Shown here one piece after another: positions 48,701 to 60,776 of a stretch of 64,000 bases of DNA. This DNA is from Cucumis sativus. Taxonomy: Eukaryota > Streptophyta > Magnoliopsida > Cucurbitales > Cucurbitaceae. The position numbers were made by a program, and so were the translations under genes. The stretch spans positions 8,804,001 through 8,868,000 of the forward strand of contig NC_026656.2 of NCBI RefSeq assembly GCF_000004075.3, written 5' to 3'. The notes below the pieces were generated by a model. It had not been told where the DNA came from. It made no database searches and saw only the letters and a list, made by a program, of their open reading frames with translations. Each line of letters opens with the position of its first letter. Within the stretch, counting starts at the first letter, position 1.

Positions 48701-49165
48701 CTTTCATCTTCAAATTTTTTACTTAGTTATTTGACTTTTTATCAACATTTAAAAAAAATCAAGTCAAAATAACTTAGAAAGAAATAGTTTATAAAATTTT
48801 ATTTTTGATTTTTGAAATTTAGATGGCTATTCAACTCTTTTACTAAATGAAATGGTTAACAAATAAGTTTAAATTATTTATACGTAGGAGAAGAATGCGT
48901 GTTTTACTCAATTGTGGTGTCTTTATTGGAACAGATATTCCATCCAAATGTAGAGGTAGATGGAAGCATTGGGATGGACATATTGAATGAAAATTGGTCT
49001 TCAGCATTGACTATTGAGAAACTTCTACTTTCAATATGCTCAATCCTTTCAAACCCAATTCCCCATGGCTCAACCAATGAAGCTTCAACAATGTTCCTCA
49101 ATAATTGGCTTGATTTCAATGACACTGCAAAACAATGGACCAAATTATATGCAATGCCAAATTGA
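45716..49165 (+). CDS. Ubiquitin-conjugating-enzyme (UBC fold) protein with Gly at the catalytic Cys position
   Basis: Two exons, 45716-46090 and 48935-49165, join in phase at ...NFLTK / IFHPN to give 201 residues. The UBC domain (about 53-201) resembles the UBC8/UBC10 group: GPVGDDIFRWEG, YEGGIFHVSIQFPSDYPFTP, HPNVEVDGSIGMDIL, WSSALTIEKLLLSICSIL, and QWTKLYAM at the end. The HPN motif (128-130) is kept, but the residue that should be the thioester cysteine is Gly138 (codon GGG in ATT GGG ATG GAC). It therefore cannot carry ubiquitin in the normal way and is likely a non-catalytic E2 variant, in the manner of UEV or COP10 proteins, or a decaying duplicate. An N-terminal extension of about 50 residues is unlike normal E2s; a second in-frame ATG lies at 45791. 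The 2.8-kb intron is full of repeats. Confidence 0.85.
46091..48934 (+). other. 2.8-kb intron of the E2-like gene, filled with repeat-derived DNA
   Basis: Donor GTTTGT at 46091 and acceptor GAACAG at 48934. From about 46800 to 48200 the composition is more GC-rich than the exon flanks, with repeated AAGCAAGCAC, GTCGACA and TTGACG words. No ORF longer than 62 codons. This looks like the body or LTR of a dead retrotransposon, family not recognised. 46209-46540 is AT-rich with no feature. Confidence 0.5.
48241..48276. repeat. (AT)n-(AC)n compound microsatellite
   Basis: AT dinucleotides from 48242 to about 48264, followed by ACATACACACACA. Lies in the intron of the E2-like gene. Confidence 0.85.
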
Positions 49166-50466
49166 TATCTCACCACTAAACAAACCAATACCCTTTTATT
49201 GTATATATTTATTATATGCACCAACTAGTATACGTAATGAATTATATCATTTAATTTGTTTTAGGGCTCCTAAAAAGGTTGGATTTTGATCTTGGTGCAT
49301 ATGCTTTGTGTGTTACTTCTGCCAAGCCCAACATTGTTCTTCTTCTTCTACTTCTTCTTCTTTATATATAATGATTTTAGTTTGTATAATTATTTGTACC
49401 AGGTTTGTATGACGATGGATAGATTCTACCCTCATTCAATTTATTAATTAGCCATTTATTTATCTTATTGTAAATAAATATGAACTTATTTAAACAATTT
49501 AAAAGTTGTTTATATTTTTAATTTTTCTTCTCTTTTCTTTGGTTAAAAATCACTTTCTTAGTGTTTAAGAAAGGTCTAATGAATTTTGTGTTTTTTATAT
49601 ATGTACACTTACTTACTAGTCTTCTAACACTGTACATTGCCTGTGATATTTCAAATTCCATTAATTATAGAAATTATTATTTTTTAGTCAATACATTCTA
49701 AGTAATATGATTCAAAATATTTATCAAATGATAAATAAATTTTTAAATACATGATGTAAAAGATTATTTAATTTGTAAGAATTAATTTGGGATAGATTTC
49801 TATCCTTATTTGTTAATGTCTATCTATATTTATATATTTATAAATATTTTAAGTAGATTTGTAATTTAAAATAATTAGAAAAAAACTAATTTTTTTAAAG
49901 AAAAAAAAAGTGAACATAAAGTGTTTTTTTTTATTGAAAGCAAAGTTTAAAATTATATTTCATTAATTTAAGAAAATTGTAAAATAGGCAGTGGAAACAT
50001 TTCTTCAACTTTTCAAATCTCATTCGAACTCATCATAAACTCTCTACTTGCTTCTAATACTTAAAAAGAAAAAAAAAGGTCTATTTCTTTCCTGCATTAT
50101 GAATACAAGATTTGAAACAGAAACTAAAGTTTGGTCAAATTTCAAATCTAGCCTAACTATTTACAACCAAAATCCATCTAATTTTTCTTATTTCATTCCC
50201 TGTATAAAAGTAGTTTCAATTTTTTTTAAAAAAAATAGATTGTATTGACTAAAACCAAACTCAATAAATTTACAGTGATATATCACAAAAAAACAAAAAA
50301 CTAAAAACTAAAATAGGGTTTAAAAAGACAAGAAAAACCCCCAAAACAAAATGATCATCAATTCAAAGAAAATATTGCATTAATCTCTATAGCAAAGAAG
50401 AGCCAATGAAAGAAATAGCAAAAGAAAAAAAAAGAAAAAGAAAAAGAAAGAAAAAAAAGGAGAAAT
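49166..50466. other. 3'UTR of the E2-like gene and 3' side of the ERF gene
   Basis: The two genes converge here. The first 200-300 bases are probable 3'UTR of the E2-like gene (TTCTTCTTC tract near 49338). The stretch next to 50466 (A-rich, GAAAAAGAAAAAG) is the 3'UTR side of the minus-strand ERF. No other gene. Confidence 0.5.
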
Positions 50467-51669
50467 TTATGAATCAGAAACTAACAAAGCATCCCAAATC
50501 ATATCCATATCCAAAGATGGCATTCTGCTGAGTTGAACGTGTTGTTCAATTTCCAAATTTCCATCTTCATTTCTCTTCATTTCCCCTGTTTCCGATCCCC
50601 CACACACGTTTTCCGACGCCTTCTTCCTCATATCCAACACTTTTGAATCTCCCTCCAACAATTCCTTCTCAGAACAATCAATGGTGGATACCGTCCCCGC
50701 AACGCTTTTTTTCCTACCCGAATTCCCCTGTGTGATCGCTTGCAACTTGGCCTCCAGCAGCGCCGCCGTCGTCCTGTTCAGAGAGTTTGATTTCAGGCGG
50801 TGTTTCTGATCCGGAAAATTCAAATGTGCAAATTCCCCCCTCAGCATGTAGGCGGCGGTGTCGTACGCGACGGCGGCTTCGACTGCTGTGTCGAATGTCC
50901 CAAGCCACACCCTCGTTCGATTCCTCGGCAGCCTAATCTCCGCTACCCATTTCCCCCAGTGCCGTTGCCGGACACCTCTAAACAACTTTCCCACTGCCGA
51001 CGACTCTGTTTTCTGATTCCCCTGTTTTCTTCCAATCTGTTTCATTGGTTGCGTCTTCGTTGCCCCCAGCCAGAAATCGCTATAATTATTCGCTGCACCC
51101 GCAACAATGGCCGCGCTTCGGTTCTGATTTTGGGTGTTTTTCAGCCATTGGAGTCCTGTTTGAGAATGAATTTGAAATGGGTTTTGTGGGGATGGATCAA
51201 CAATGGTGGGTTCTTGAAGAAACAGAGTAAGATTCGTTGAATCAATTCGAGACTGAAACAGAGGAGGGGAAGGAGAAAGGGACTCGGATTCTTGTTTGGG
51301 AAAAGTTTCTAAGAAATTCAAAGGAACAAAAGCTTGTCCATTTGGGTGAAGATTACTTTCAATTCCATGAATGTTATCGATCAAATTCCCACCAGAAATC
51401 TCAGATTTTTCCGTCGAAAACAAAGACGAAGAAGTAGAAGAAGGAGAATTAGGAGTAGAAGAAGAGGAAGAAGAAGATGGGGATTTTGATTGGTCAATGT
51501 TTCCATTAAAACCACAATTTTGAGACCTTGGAGGTCGAAGTATAGAACCCCATAGAGTTGGATCGCCATAAAAGTAAGATCCAGAGACGAATTGTTGTAA
51601 AGAAGAAGACGAAAAATCCTTTTGAATGATGGGTTTCTGTTGTTCAATGAATTGGAAATGATCCTCCAT
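50467..51669 (-). CDS. ERF062: AP2/ERF transcription factor, ERF062 type (DREB A-6 group)
   Basis: Nuclear DNA-binding regulator, intronless, 400 residues. A single AP2/ERF domain at about 229-287 reads [20 protein letters not shown], then [35 protein letters not shown] and FP. Outside the domain it shares motifs I recall from Arabidopsis ERF062: LNFLETFP (118-125), NLTLFLQEP (about 146-154), TKTQPMK just before the domain, and the C-terminal [19 protein letters not shown]. The rest is Ser/Pro/Gln-rich and low-complexity. No EAR repression motif was seen. The start at 51669 gives [11 protein letters not shown], matching the family's MED start. Upstream on the minus strand is an (AT)n run at 51761-51784 in TATA position. 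Confidence 0.92.
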   Translation of the reverse strand: MEDHFQFIEQQKPIIQKDFSSSSLQQFVSGSYFYGDPTLWGSILRPPRSQNCGFNGNIDQSKSPSSSSSSSTPNSPSSTSSSLFSTEKSEISGGNLIDNIHGIESNLHPNGQAFVPLNFLETFPKQESESLSPSPPLFQSRIDSTNLTLFLQEPTIVDPSPQNPFQIHSQTGLQWLKNTQNQNRSAAIVAGAANNYSDFWLGATKTQPMKQIGRKQGNQKTESSAVGKLFRGVRQRHWGKWVAEIRLPRNRTRVWLGTFDTAVEAAVAYDTAAYMLRGEFAHLNFPDQKHRLKSNSLNRTTAALLEAKLQAITQGNSGRKKSVAGTVSTIDCSEKELLEGDSKVLDMRKKASENVCGGSETGEMKRNEDGNLEIEQHVQLSRMPSLDMDMIWDALLVSDS

Positions 51670-51760
51670 TGTTGAAACACTACTTCACAAGGAAGAAACC
51701 AGAAGAAGAAGAAGAAGAAATGAAAAGACAGCAAACTCAAGGCATTAATTATGCTTTACA

Positions 51761-51784
51761 AATATATATATATATATATATATA
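51761..51784. repeat. (AT)n run upstream of the ERF gene
   Basis: About twelve AT units followed by a (GA)n run at 51797-51809. They lie about 90-140 bases before the minus-strand ATG and could serve as the TATA region. Confidence 0.8.
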
Positions 51785-52034
51785 AGAAAAACAAAGAGAG
51801 AGAGAGAGATTTAACATTCATTCATGTGATGGGGTATCTACTTTTTGTTCATAATAAAGTTTTTAAGTTATCATCTGAGTCAGATGTACAAGTTTTTATT
51901 TGGGGTTTTATTGATTATTTTGTGGGTTTTTTTTGGCCTAAAAGAATCGTCTCATTCCATTTCCTTCCACTCCTGAGTTCGTGCAAGCCATTTCTCTGCT
52001 TTTCTCTTTTCATTCTTTCTATTTTCTCAATGTT

Positions 52035-52052
52035 TGTTGACCAATCAGAGCC
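52035..52052 (-). promoter_or_regulatory. CCAAT box and W-box core in the ERF promoter
   Basis: TGTTGACCAATCAGAGC contains TTGACC (W-box core of WRKY sites, plus strand) overlapping CCAAT. It lies about 370 bases upstream of the minus-strand ERF start. Function is inferred from the motifs only. Confidence 0.35.
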
Positions 52053-52079
52053 TGACATCTCACCTCCATTATGCTGACC

Positions 52080-52712
52080 TGTCAGTTAAGGCTGTTCATT
52101 TTGGAGATGGCTGAATATCCACCATTGAAACTAAACTAAAAGAACCTCAAATGTTAAGCTTTAATGCCCACCAATTTCCTCTTTTACTCACTTCTAAACA
52201 CCACCCATGTGTCAAACTTCTTACTTTTTTACTACTTTGCTTCCTCTACTTAATAACCTAAATTAATGCAAACAATCTTAATTCAAGTATCACATTAGCA
52301 AGTGTTATATACTAAATTCAAATTAAAGAAACGGAAACTATATTCATACTTTTATTTACAACCCCCTATTAACCAACTTGAATGCCCAATGGTTCAACAT
52401 TTCTCACACAATTTGAAAATTTACATATCTTCACATGATTACTACTTTTATCTAAATTTTGAAGTCTCCGTTTTACGGATTCTTACTCACATATCCAATA
52501 ATCTTAAATTGTTAGCAACCTACATTGTGGTAAATATGATCACAAAAACTTACAATTTTATTTCAACTTCCCTTTCCGTGACTCACTATTCACAAATAGA
52601 CAAGAAACCCTCTTAACAAAGAAACATAAAAGAAAAGTATCTTTTAAAACATGTACCACAAGGAAAATAATAATAATTAAATTATAAGTTTAGGCTATGA
52701 AACATCTATTTG
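52080..52712. other. AT-rich spacer
   Basis: Distal upstream side of the ERF gene. A 104-codon plus-strand reading (52302-52616) lacks recognisable motifs and has the A/T-driven composition of chance ORFs. Confidence 0.5.
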
Positions 52713-52715
52713 TGG

Positions 52716-53457
52716 GGTGTACATGAGTTGGATTGGACGGGATTGAGAAAAATTATGGATCAACCCAAAGTATTCGAATTGACAAAAAAAAAAAAAAGAA
52801 CAGGGTCAACCCAACCCAACTCAATCCAAAAAAGTTTGGTGTACACGAGTTTGGTGTTTTTTTTTTTTTTCTTTTTCATCTCTCCGTGATTTAGACAATT
52901 TTTCATATTATTTTTCAATATGTAAGATGAATAGATTGTCATTTAAGAGACAAGATGCAACAAATTTTCATATTGTTCGAGAATGCAAGGTGAACCATTT
53001 TTCTACAAATCCATTCAAAATGAGGTTTACTTTTAGGTTTTTTGTTCTAAGTCTACAATATCTCATGCACGCTCGAGCAATCTCTGGCAAAATTAAAGAA
53101 AGAAGTGAAATTTTGAGACTAAGTGTTTCTTGACTGAGATGGAGGACAAAGACCTTTAGAAATTAAGTTCTTGGACAGGAAGGCAGAGAAGTTAAAAAGC
53201 TTAGAACTCGGACCATCTCGGGACTCAGTTCTGTTGAGATTGAAAATAGAGAAAATAGTTTTATATATATTATATACATAATTGGGTTGACCCGGATCTC
53301 AACCGAGACCCTTACTTGCACGACCGAACTACTTGGCTCAACTTTTTTTCCTCAATTTTTCTAACTCAACCTATCCCAACGCAAAATTTAACTCAATCCA
53401 ACCCTTACAGTTTGAGTTGGGTAATCTGCATTAGTAGAGTTACCAATTTTTTGAACA
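52716..53457. mobile_element. hAT-type MITE-like element(s), possibly nested
   Basis: The left end GTGTACATGAGTTGGATTGG (52718) is mirrored by GTGTACACCAAAC read inward from about 52843, and more weakly by GTGTTCAAAAAATTGG read inward from about 53457. Between them are CAACCCAACCCAACTC and its inverse GAGTTGGGT. Such GTGTxCA...GGGTTGGGTTGG ends are common in plant hAT-like MITEs. Two overlapping elements are possible. 53 kb holds no intact ORF. Confidence 0.45.
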
Positions 53458-55010
53458 CTCTTATATATTAATTAGGTCTTTAAATTTGTTAGGATTTTGA
53501 ACTTTTTAGTTAAAATTTATTATAGGTCATTAACTCATTCAACATTTTAAAAAAAACTCATGAATCTATAGACACATGAGTTTAAGTTATTTAATGTTAT
53601 GCTAGATGCTACAATCAATTTTGTCAAATACATTAGATTAGTTAGTTAAATAATTAAAACACTGAACATACTAAGAACTTGTTAGACACATGCAATCAAA
53701 AGTTCAAGAACATATTTAACATTTTTAAATTAGAAGAACCTCTATTAGAGACTAAATTTGAAAGAGTAGATAGTTGTTAGATGGTTTTAATTTATAAAGT
53801 GCAAAATAATCTCTTAAACACAAGAATAAGATTAAAAAATTTGTCTCTATATTAACTAATCTATAAAGAATTTGGTAACCTATGTAGTAGTAGAATGATT
53901 TATTTCTTTTTTCCCTTTTCTATTTCTAGTGCAAAAGTAGTATTATGGCATTCATGAGTTAGCCTTTTGAAAATAATCAAACAAATGTACAACTCAAATT
54001 CAAATTTTATGTTTTTAATTTTTGTACTCTTTTTTAACATTGTAATATCTTTAAATTTTAAGTTCAATATTAAATTTAAAAATATGTCACCTACAAAATT
54101 AAAAACACCAACAACAACAAAAGTAGTAACCTATTAATTTATATAATCTGTTTGATTGACACCAAACTATATTATCAAAATGACCCCCAAGTGGTTGGAA
54201 ATTGAAGGATTGGTCCTATACCACATAAAATATATTCAAATAGTCCCATAATATAAGTATATATGATGTTAGGGCTTTTATATATATATGTATATATATA
54301 ATTCTCAAAATGTTATGAGAAGCAAAATCATTAACTTGGGACAGACCTTAATTTGGAAATTCTGATAAAAAGGAAATTTAATATGTTATTATGAGGAAAT
54401 CATTGGTGGGTTTTGTCAATAAACAAATGGGCCACAAGAAAGTTTAAAGAGGAAGGCATATATATATTATAATGCATTTTATTTTGGGGGATGGGGGGTG
54501 CCTTTTGAGATGGGTTTTGGGGCACTCAAACAACTTCATAAGTTTCAAAGCATACACTACACAACCTCCCAAATTTATGCTTCAAATGATTGTAATCTTC
54601 TTGGAGTGGCGGATGGTTTGGAGAATTAAATTTCTAATACTACGCTATCTTTATATATTCACGAGCTAGATATGAAATTATGAATTGATGTAGTACTAGA
54701 TTTTACTTTGGGTATTTTATAGTTATAGTGTAAGCCACTTGCTTTGGTCATTGCCATTTACGGGTAAAGGCTTTGAAACAAATAAAAGGTAAATCATGAG
54801 AATGAAAGAATGTGAAAGAAAGAGTGAGGAGAAAACCCGTTTGTGGAAGAATTTGGTGAGTAGAATAATTTGAATAATGTCAAAAAGTGAGAAAAGGGCA
54901 AAATTGGGGAATCTCCCTCTCTTTCTCTATGTTAATATCTATAATTGAGTTAGCACATGCCTTCAAGCTAAGCTAACTCTATTTATGTTTTAATTTTCTA
55001 ATCTTCTAGT
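53458..55010. other. AT-rich intergenic region
   Basis: 53465-53760 has AGGTCTTTAAATTTG-like wording typical of old non-autonomous transposons, without clear ends. 54480-54640 is less AT-rich, with a 65-codon reading of no known family. Confidence 0.45.
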
Positions 55011-55224
55011 ATATAATATGTTATTAAGAAGCCAAAAACACACTAGGCCCCACACTTCTTTCTCCTTTGGTTTTCCCTTTTTTTTTTTCTTTTTCTTTTT
55101 TGCCTTTTCTTTCCCCACACACTTATTCTTTATTCCTTCAAACAAAAAATTTCCCCTTTCTTTCCCTTCTTCTTTGTTGCCTTTCTCAAATCATCCACCA
55201 TCTTTATACCAAACACAAAATTAA
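55011..55224 (+). other. Pyrimidine-rich, leader-like segment ending in a donor site
   Basis: A CT-rich stretch ends CACAAAATTAAG followed by GTTAGTTTC at about 55225. It looks like a 5'UTR exon with a donor, but no coding exon follows within reach. Low confidence that anything is transcribed. Confidence 0.25.
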
Positions 55225-58200
55225 GGTTAGTTTCTTTCTTACATACATAAATTTTATTCCATAATATAAAAATATACTTTACCACTCCAAACAGTACTAT
55301 ATATGAATTTCAATAAAACAATTAGATCTTGTTTGTGGGTAGATTAAGTGTTTCGTTTGATATTTGTTATTCTCTTAAAGTACAAGGTATGTATATTATG
55401 ATTCGACTAGTAGTTAAAAAGAGGATGAATTAGAGCAACTAGTAAGCGAAAGATTAGGAAAGAGTATTATTATGTGTCCCAAATTAAGGACACGTTAGAT
55501 TGACATTCTTATGTCTACTAACTCATAAGTTTATGAGAGCTTTCCAAAATGGTCCAATTTGGAGAATATTTTATGCATACATATATATATAATAAATAAA
55601 GATGACTTGGTTTTGTCTTTGTTTTATATGTCTCTGTCCGAGGGCATTGGCCAACTCAATAACTAAAACTTTTGGATGAGAATATAGAGAGATGGAGAAG
55701 TATTATTTCTTTTTTAACCAGCTCTAAACAATTAGGGTTCATTGCATTTAACCAAATAGACCACAAAGAGAAAAAGAGAGAGAGAGAGAGAGAGATGAAT
55801 TTAAAATGAGAAAAAGAAAAAAGAAGAGGAAATTTGTCATTTTGTTAATAAGAGGTTTGGACTTTGGAAGATGTTGGCTTCTCAACCCTCACAACTACCC
55901 TCCAAAAGCCCTTTTGGTTGAAGTGTGTTTCTCTGCCTTTTTTCTTATTTTATTTTATATTTTAATAAACCAAACATTATACTCATTATTATTCAAACAA
56001 ATTCCCAAAATATCAAAACCCTAAGCTAACCCCCACTTCTTAATATCTAACCAAATTCACTTACTTTCTTCTAATCACTTTACAATTTATTCATCCTATT
56101 CTCTAACTATCTTTATTTTCTTTTTTTCATCTATTTCTTTTTCTCTTCACTTCCCCCTAATTCTAATGCTTATTCATGTTGCAAACACGTAGTATTAAAA
56201 GGTACAAGTTATTGTCTAAGAATTGGTGGGTAACTCTGTCACCCTAACTAGAGTTAGTATGAACCTTAAACAACTACCATCTACTAAACTCATGTTGTTC
56301 AAATATTATTATATTATATTAAAGATATATATCATAATATAAATAAATAGACCATGATAATAAAAACGATATTAGTTAATTACATCTAGAAGCAAAAGAG
56401 TCAACAAAACAATTGTCTTAATATATATATATATATATATATATATAATCTTAGTACATAAAATTGAATTAATTCTTCAACTAAAATTGACAATACAACC
56501 AAATTAGTTAAATACAAAGAACTATTTGATTGATTATAAATGTCTAACCTTTAAAATAACTTCCAAAATTGTACTTATACAATAATTAACAACTCTAGAA
56601 CTACCCCTTAATTTCTATAACATTCCCCCACATCTTTTTGAATCTTTTTATCCTATGATGTGAAACATTATTAATTACTCTACAAAAAAAAATATTTCTC
56701 ATACTTTTTCCATTTTTTTTTCTATCATAGAATAATTTCCATTATCTTTCTTCTTTCTTTTTTCATAAAATATAATTAAGAGGTATTTGAAAAGAAATAG
56801 AATCCATATATCTTTATAGTAGAATCTAGAATCTTTGCATTATCTCTCAACCTAAATTTAAACATCTCCACACACACTCATATTATATCATTTCTATATA
56901 TAACCAAAGAAAAATGTATTTTTAGACATTATTTCTCAACTTTTACACCTTACAACTCGAAGAAAAAAAATCACTTTATCTTGCTTTTCATTACCCTAAA
57001 CGAATATTTTCTTCCAAAAATGTCTCGGGAAGAATATCTAACTATGCCTCAAAAAAAAAAAAAGAGACAAACGAAAAGCTAAAAAGAGATTCGCGGTTTT
57101 TATCTGATTCCTTATAAAAAAATTTAGCTTCTCTCAATGAAATTTTCTCCAATGCTACAAAATTTGTCGAGAAAAATAGTTTTCCTCCACAGTAAAAATA
57201 TCGCGTAAAAAAAAAGTTTTAACACCGTGATTACTTGTCATTGGGATAACAAATCTCTACCGATGATACTATTACAAAGTCAAGAGTTATAAAATACAAA
57301 AACAAATATTGAGATCGATAAGATATATATGGTTTTCCATCGTTGTTTTAATTACATCCACAAGACAAGAGAGAACAATATTGTTAGAAAGAATGTTTTC
57401 TGAATATAAACGGTAGAGAGTTTACGTATTGTACTTTTTTATATACTTTAGGATCAAAATCCTAAATAACCATAAATGCATACGTTGAATATGGAAATTG
57501 AGGAGCTTTCGACCGAAGGACTTTCATGAGCGCGCTATCATATTAATATTATCTTTGAAATTATTATAATGTTAGTACTAAATAAAAACAAAAGCTAAAT
57601 GTGTCCACAAGAGTAAACTTAGATTATTGTATATTTAGATGAAGATTAAGAAAAAGAGAAATAAATAAGTATGTATAGAAAATGATTAATTAAGAGTAGA
57701 CTTGAGAAAGCAGCAAAAGGGAGGAAGAGTTTGAAGATAAATTAGAAAAACTTATCCCTTTGCTCTGAAAACAAATGAAAGCTTGTGGATCCCTATAAAC
57801 CATATTGCCATCATGACTTCCACTCCCACCTAACTAACAAGCAAACCACATTTGATCAAACTGCAAACCATTGGAAATAAAGTTCTCTCTTCTTTTTCTT
57901 TTTACTTATATATATTATTGAACAGCTTGGATTTGAATGTCAAACAAAATATATTTTAATTCTATTATTAGGGTTATGATCCTATTTTGTTTTTCTAACT
58001 ACTCATAATTCTCATCTTTCAACTTCACTTTGAAATTCACGTACACTTAGTTCTTACAATTTCTTTTAGGATAACATGACTAAGGGAATGAACGATGGAA
58101 TAACCTCTTGTCTATTAAACAATAACGAAGTCATGACAATTACAGTTGAGTTAAGCTTAATTAATTTGGTTGTTTTTAATTCTTGTAGTTACTTTTTTTA

Positions 58201-58620
58201 AAAAATGAAAATAATAATTCATAAACTATCCTTAATTAACGTAAGGCCCTCGGTTTGCTATATTGTCAAATATATTTAAAGGCTAAAGCTATATGTTAAA
58301 TAATCGATTGACCCAATTGATGGATAAAGGTAAAATTATTAACATTATACTCACATTTTAATACTATAAACACATTTAGGTGAGGAAGTGAAATTAACAA
58401 GTTTAAAATTAAAATGAAAGTAGATTAAAAAAACTCAAAATAGTTAGAGAAGATGATGTAAATGGTTAATGAAGGAGATGTTATGAAATAGAAAATATAT
58501 AAAGAAAAAGAAAAAAGAAGTAGAAAAGAAGAATAAGTATAGGATTAAATAGAATTAATGAATGTTAAGGGTATTTGTTTAAGTTATCACTTATGATGTT
58601 GTTGTGATTAATTAGGTGTA
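55225..58620. other. AT-rich intergenic region with simple repeats
   Basis: Contains (AG)n at about 55774-55794 and (AT)n at 56421-56447. No gene, RNA or bounded transposon recognised. The stretch 57000-57370 is rich in CGA/TCG words like 24930-25300, without coding potential. Confidence 0.5.
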
Positions 58621-60703
58621 ATGGAGAGCCTTAGTGGCTTAGTCATTTGAATAATGAGGGAATGGGTGTGGACTGTGGAGGAGCAAATGATCATGTCAAA
58701 AAGTGCAACCATTGTCCAATCACCTTCTTACACTTGTCAACTTTTTCATGGTCAACAATTTAGAGCCACTAGTTTATTTGCTATAATTTGTGTGGCTGAG
58801 GCCTATTTTATCACTTTCTTTATGCTTTCTGTTTTGCATATGACAATTATTAAACATAAGAGCAGTTTCTAAGATAATTTTGTTTTTCTTTTTTCTAATT
58901 AAATGTTATTTTCAACACCTCACTTTTTTGTTTTGTGCTTCTTCTTTTCGTTAATCAAAATTATAAAATTCACCGATAGTTCCATCTCTCATTTTATCAT
59001 TGTTGAACTCTAAAAAAAAATCAAAATATCGTCTCTTCAATTTACAATGTCATTCATATTATAATATTTTAAAATAACAATTCAAATCATTAGTTCTTTA
59101 AGTTTAAAATTTGATTTCAATTTGGTTTCTAGGTTGGTTTCAAACTTTTAAAAGTATCCTCCTTTATATTAAAGGTTTTGTTTCAATTTGGTATCTAAAT
59201 TTCAATAGTTATTATTTTTAACTTCAATTTTTTATTACATATTTAGTACGATATCTATTAATTAATTCAAAAAAATAGTAACGAAGTAAAATCATGAGTG
59301 TTACATAATCCTAAACACATGGAATTGATAGGAACGAGATTTCTTTCAAGTGTGAAAAAAGTAATTGAGTCTTAGCCTACCTTAGTCTCGACCAAGGTTA
59401 GTAAATCTCACACATGCAACCCATAGTCCCTTATCTAGAACGTCCCTAGTGGATCAATCCAACCGTTCTCTATCATTTTCTGAAATGGATAAATGAGATA
59501 GAACATTAATGGTTAAAAGGGATGAAAGAAAACCTCGGACCATAAACTATATGAAAATAAAAGGGGTTCTTCTCTTTTCTCTTTTTTCTTTTTTTATAAG
59601 GTGATAGAGAAAGTTGATGTAAATTTTGGTTGGTTTTGATTGTGATTGAGAAAGAGAGAGATAGAGAATATGATTAATTATGTTTGTATGAGTTGTAGTA
59701 TATGTTATATTATGTGGTCACATTCCCTCTCCATTGACAAGTGAAGGTCTTAGGATAACTTTATTTATTAATATTTCAAACCATTTTCTTCCTCCAAAAT
59801 GACAAAAACTATCATCATTTCATGTCTTCTATCTCTTATTTTTTTAATACATAACAAATTAAACAAAACTCCCAATTCATTAAAAAGCCTCAAATACCCC
59901 AACAACTCCCATTAATGAATTTAAAACTTACAATGTTAATCCTAATCTTTTGTCATTACCCCCCACATTGACCTTGTTTTAGCTCTTGATTATTATTTTT
60001 TTTAAACTTTTTTTTTTATTAATAATTTAAACAAAAGTGCATCTAACATGGTTATTTTTATTTATAAAAGTGTTTGTGGTGTGATGTTTAATATAAATAT
60101 GTTTGGAGTTAATAAAAGTCAAAACCTCAAGAGAAATAAATTTTCCATCTCCAATCAAAAACGAAGATGAACATAGTGTTATATAAATAATATCACGCAA
60201 TATCATCAAAAAATCACAAAATCCTATGTATAAGAGAGAATATGAGTCACATGAATTCACGTTATATTGTTTTAATGTCTCAGTTTTAAGCTTAATTGTC
60301 TCATATAATAAAACATATTATATTTCTTATGGAAGCTCAGCACCTTGTTCGTAAGATTCAACCAACTCTACTTTATGAAATAAACTAAACTTCAACAAAT
60401 TTACTTACCAGAGAGAAGTTTAAAGAAAAGTAAAAGTACAATTTGAATAAGAGACATATTTTTATAAACTAATTTGTGGTAATTCAAATAGTAGCCTCTC
60501 TTTTTCAAGTTGGTTAGTATTTTAAAAGAGAAGATTTATTCAAAAAAGAATAAAATTTATGAAAATTGAAAAGATGTAACTTTTAGGAAAATAGTAACAT
60601 ATCATTTATTTCACTGATACATAGTAGATATGTTAAAAAAATGATCGTGCTCAATGAATATACGATATCCTCGTACTGAATTAAATTAAACTTAATTTAA
60701 CAT
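58621..60703. other. AT-rich intergenic region
   Basis: 58621-58870 is less AT-rich and has a 72-codon reading (58654-58872) without known motifs. 59080-59260 contains AATTTGGTTTCTAGG and AATTTGGTATCTAAA, wording common to plant MITE ends. Nothing further. Confidence 0.45.
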
Positions 60704-60776
60704 TTGCATGTTTTCGAAAACAAGAGATTTTGGATTCAAATTCTCATTTTCAAGTTGTACTTACCTTTAAAAAAAT
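60704..60776 (+). mobile_element. Possible SINE remnant (B-box half and A-tail)
   Basis: GCATGTTTTCGAAAACAAGAG, then GGATTCAAATTCTC (B-box-like), then an A-run at about 60768-60775. The ACAAGAG...TTCAAAT spacing matches the SINE at 11311 and its relative at 27962, here on the plus strand. The A-box half is lost. Confidence 0.35.

Noticed and set aside
50800..51240. 146-codon plus-strand ORF
   Set aside because: Antisense of the AP2/ERF domain and its flank.
58654..58872. 72-codon ORF as a small secreted or membrane peptide
   Set aside because: Hydrophobic end but no family resemblance or promoter; not enough support.
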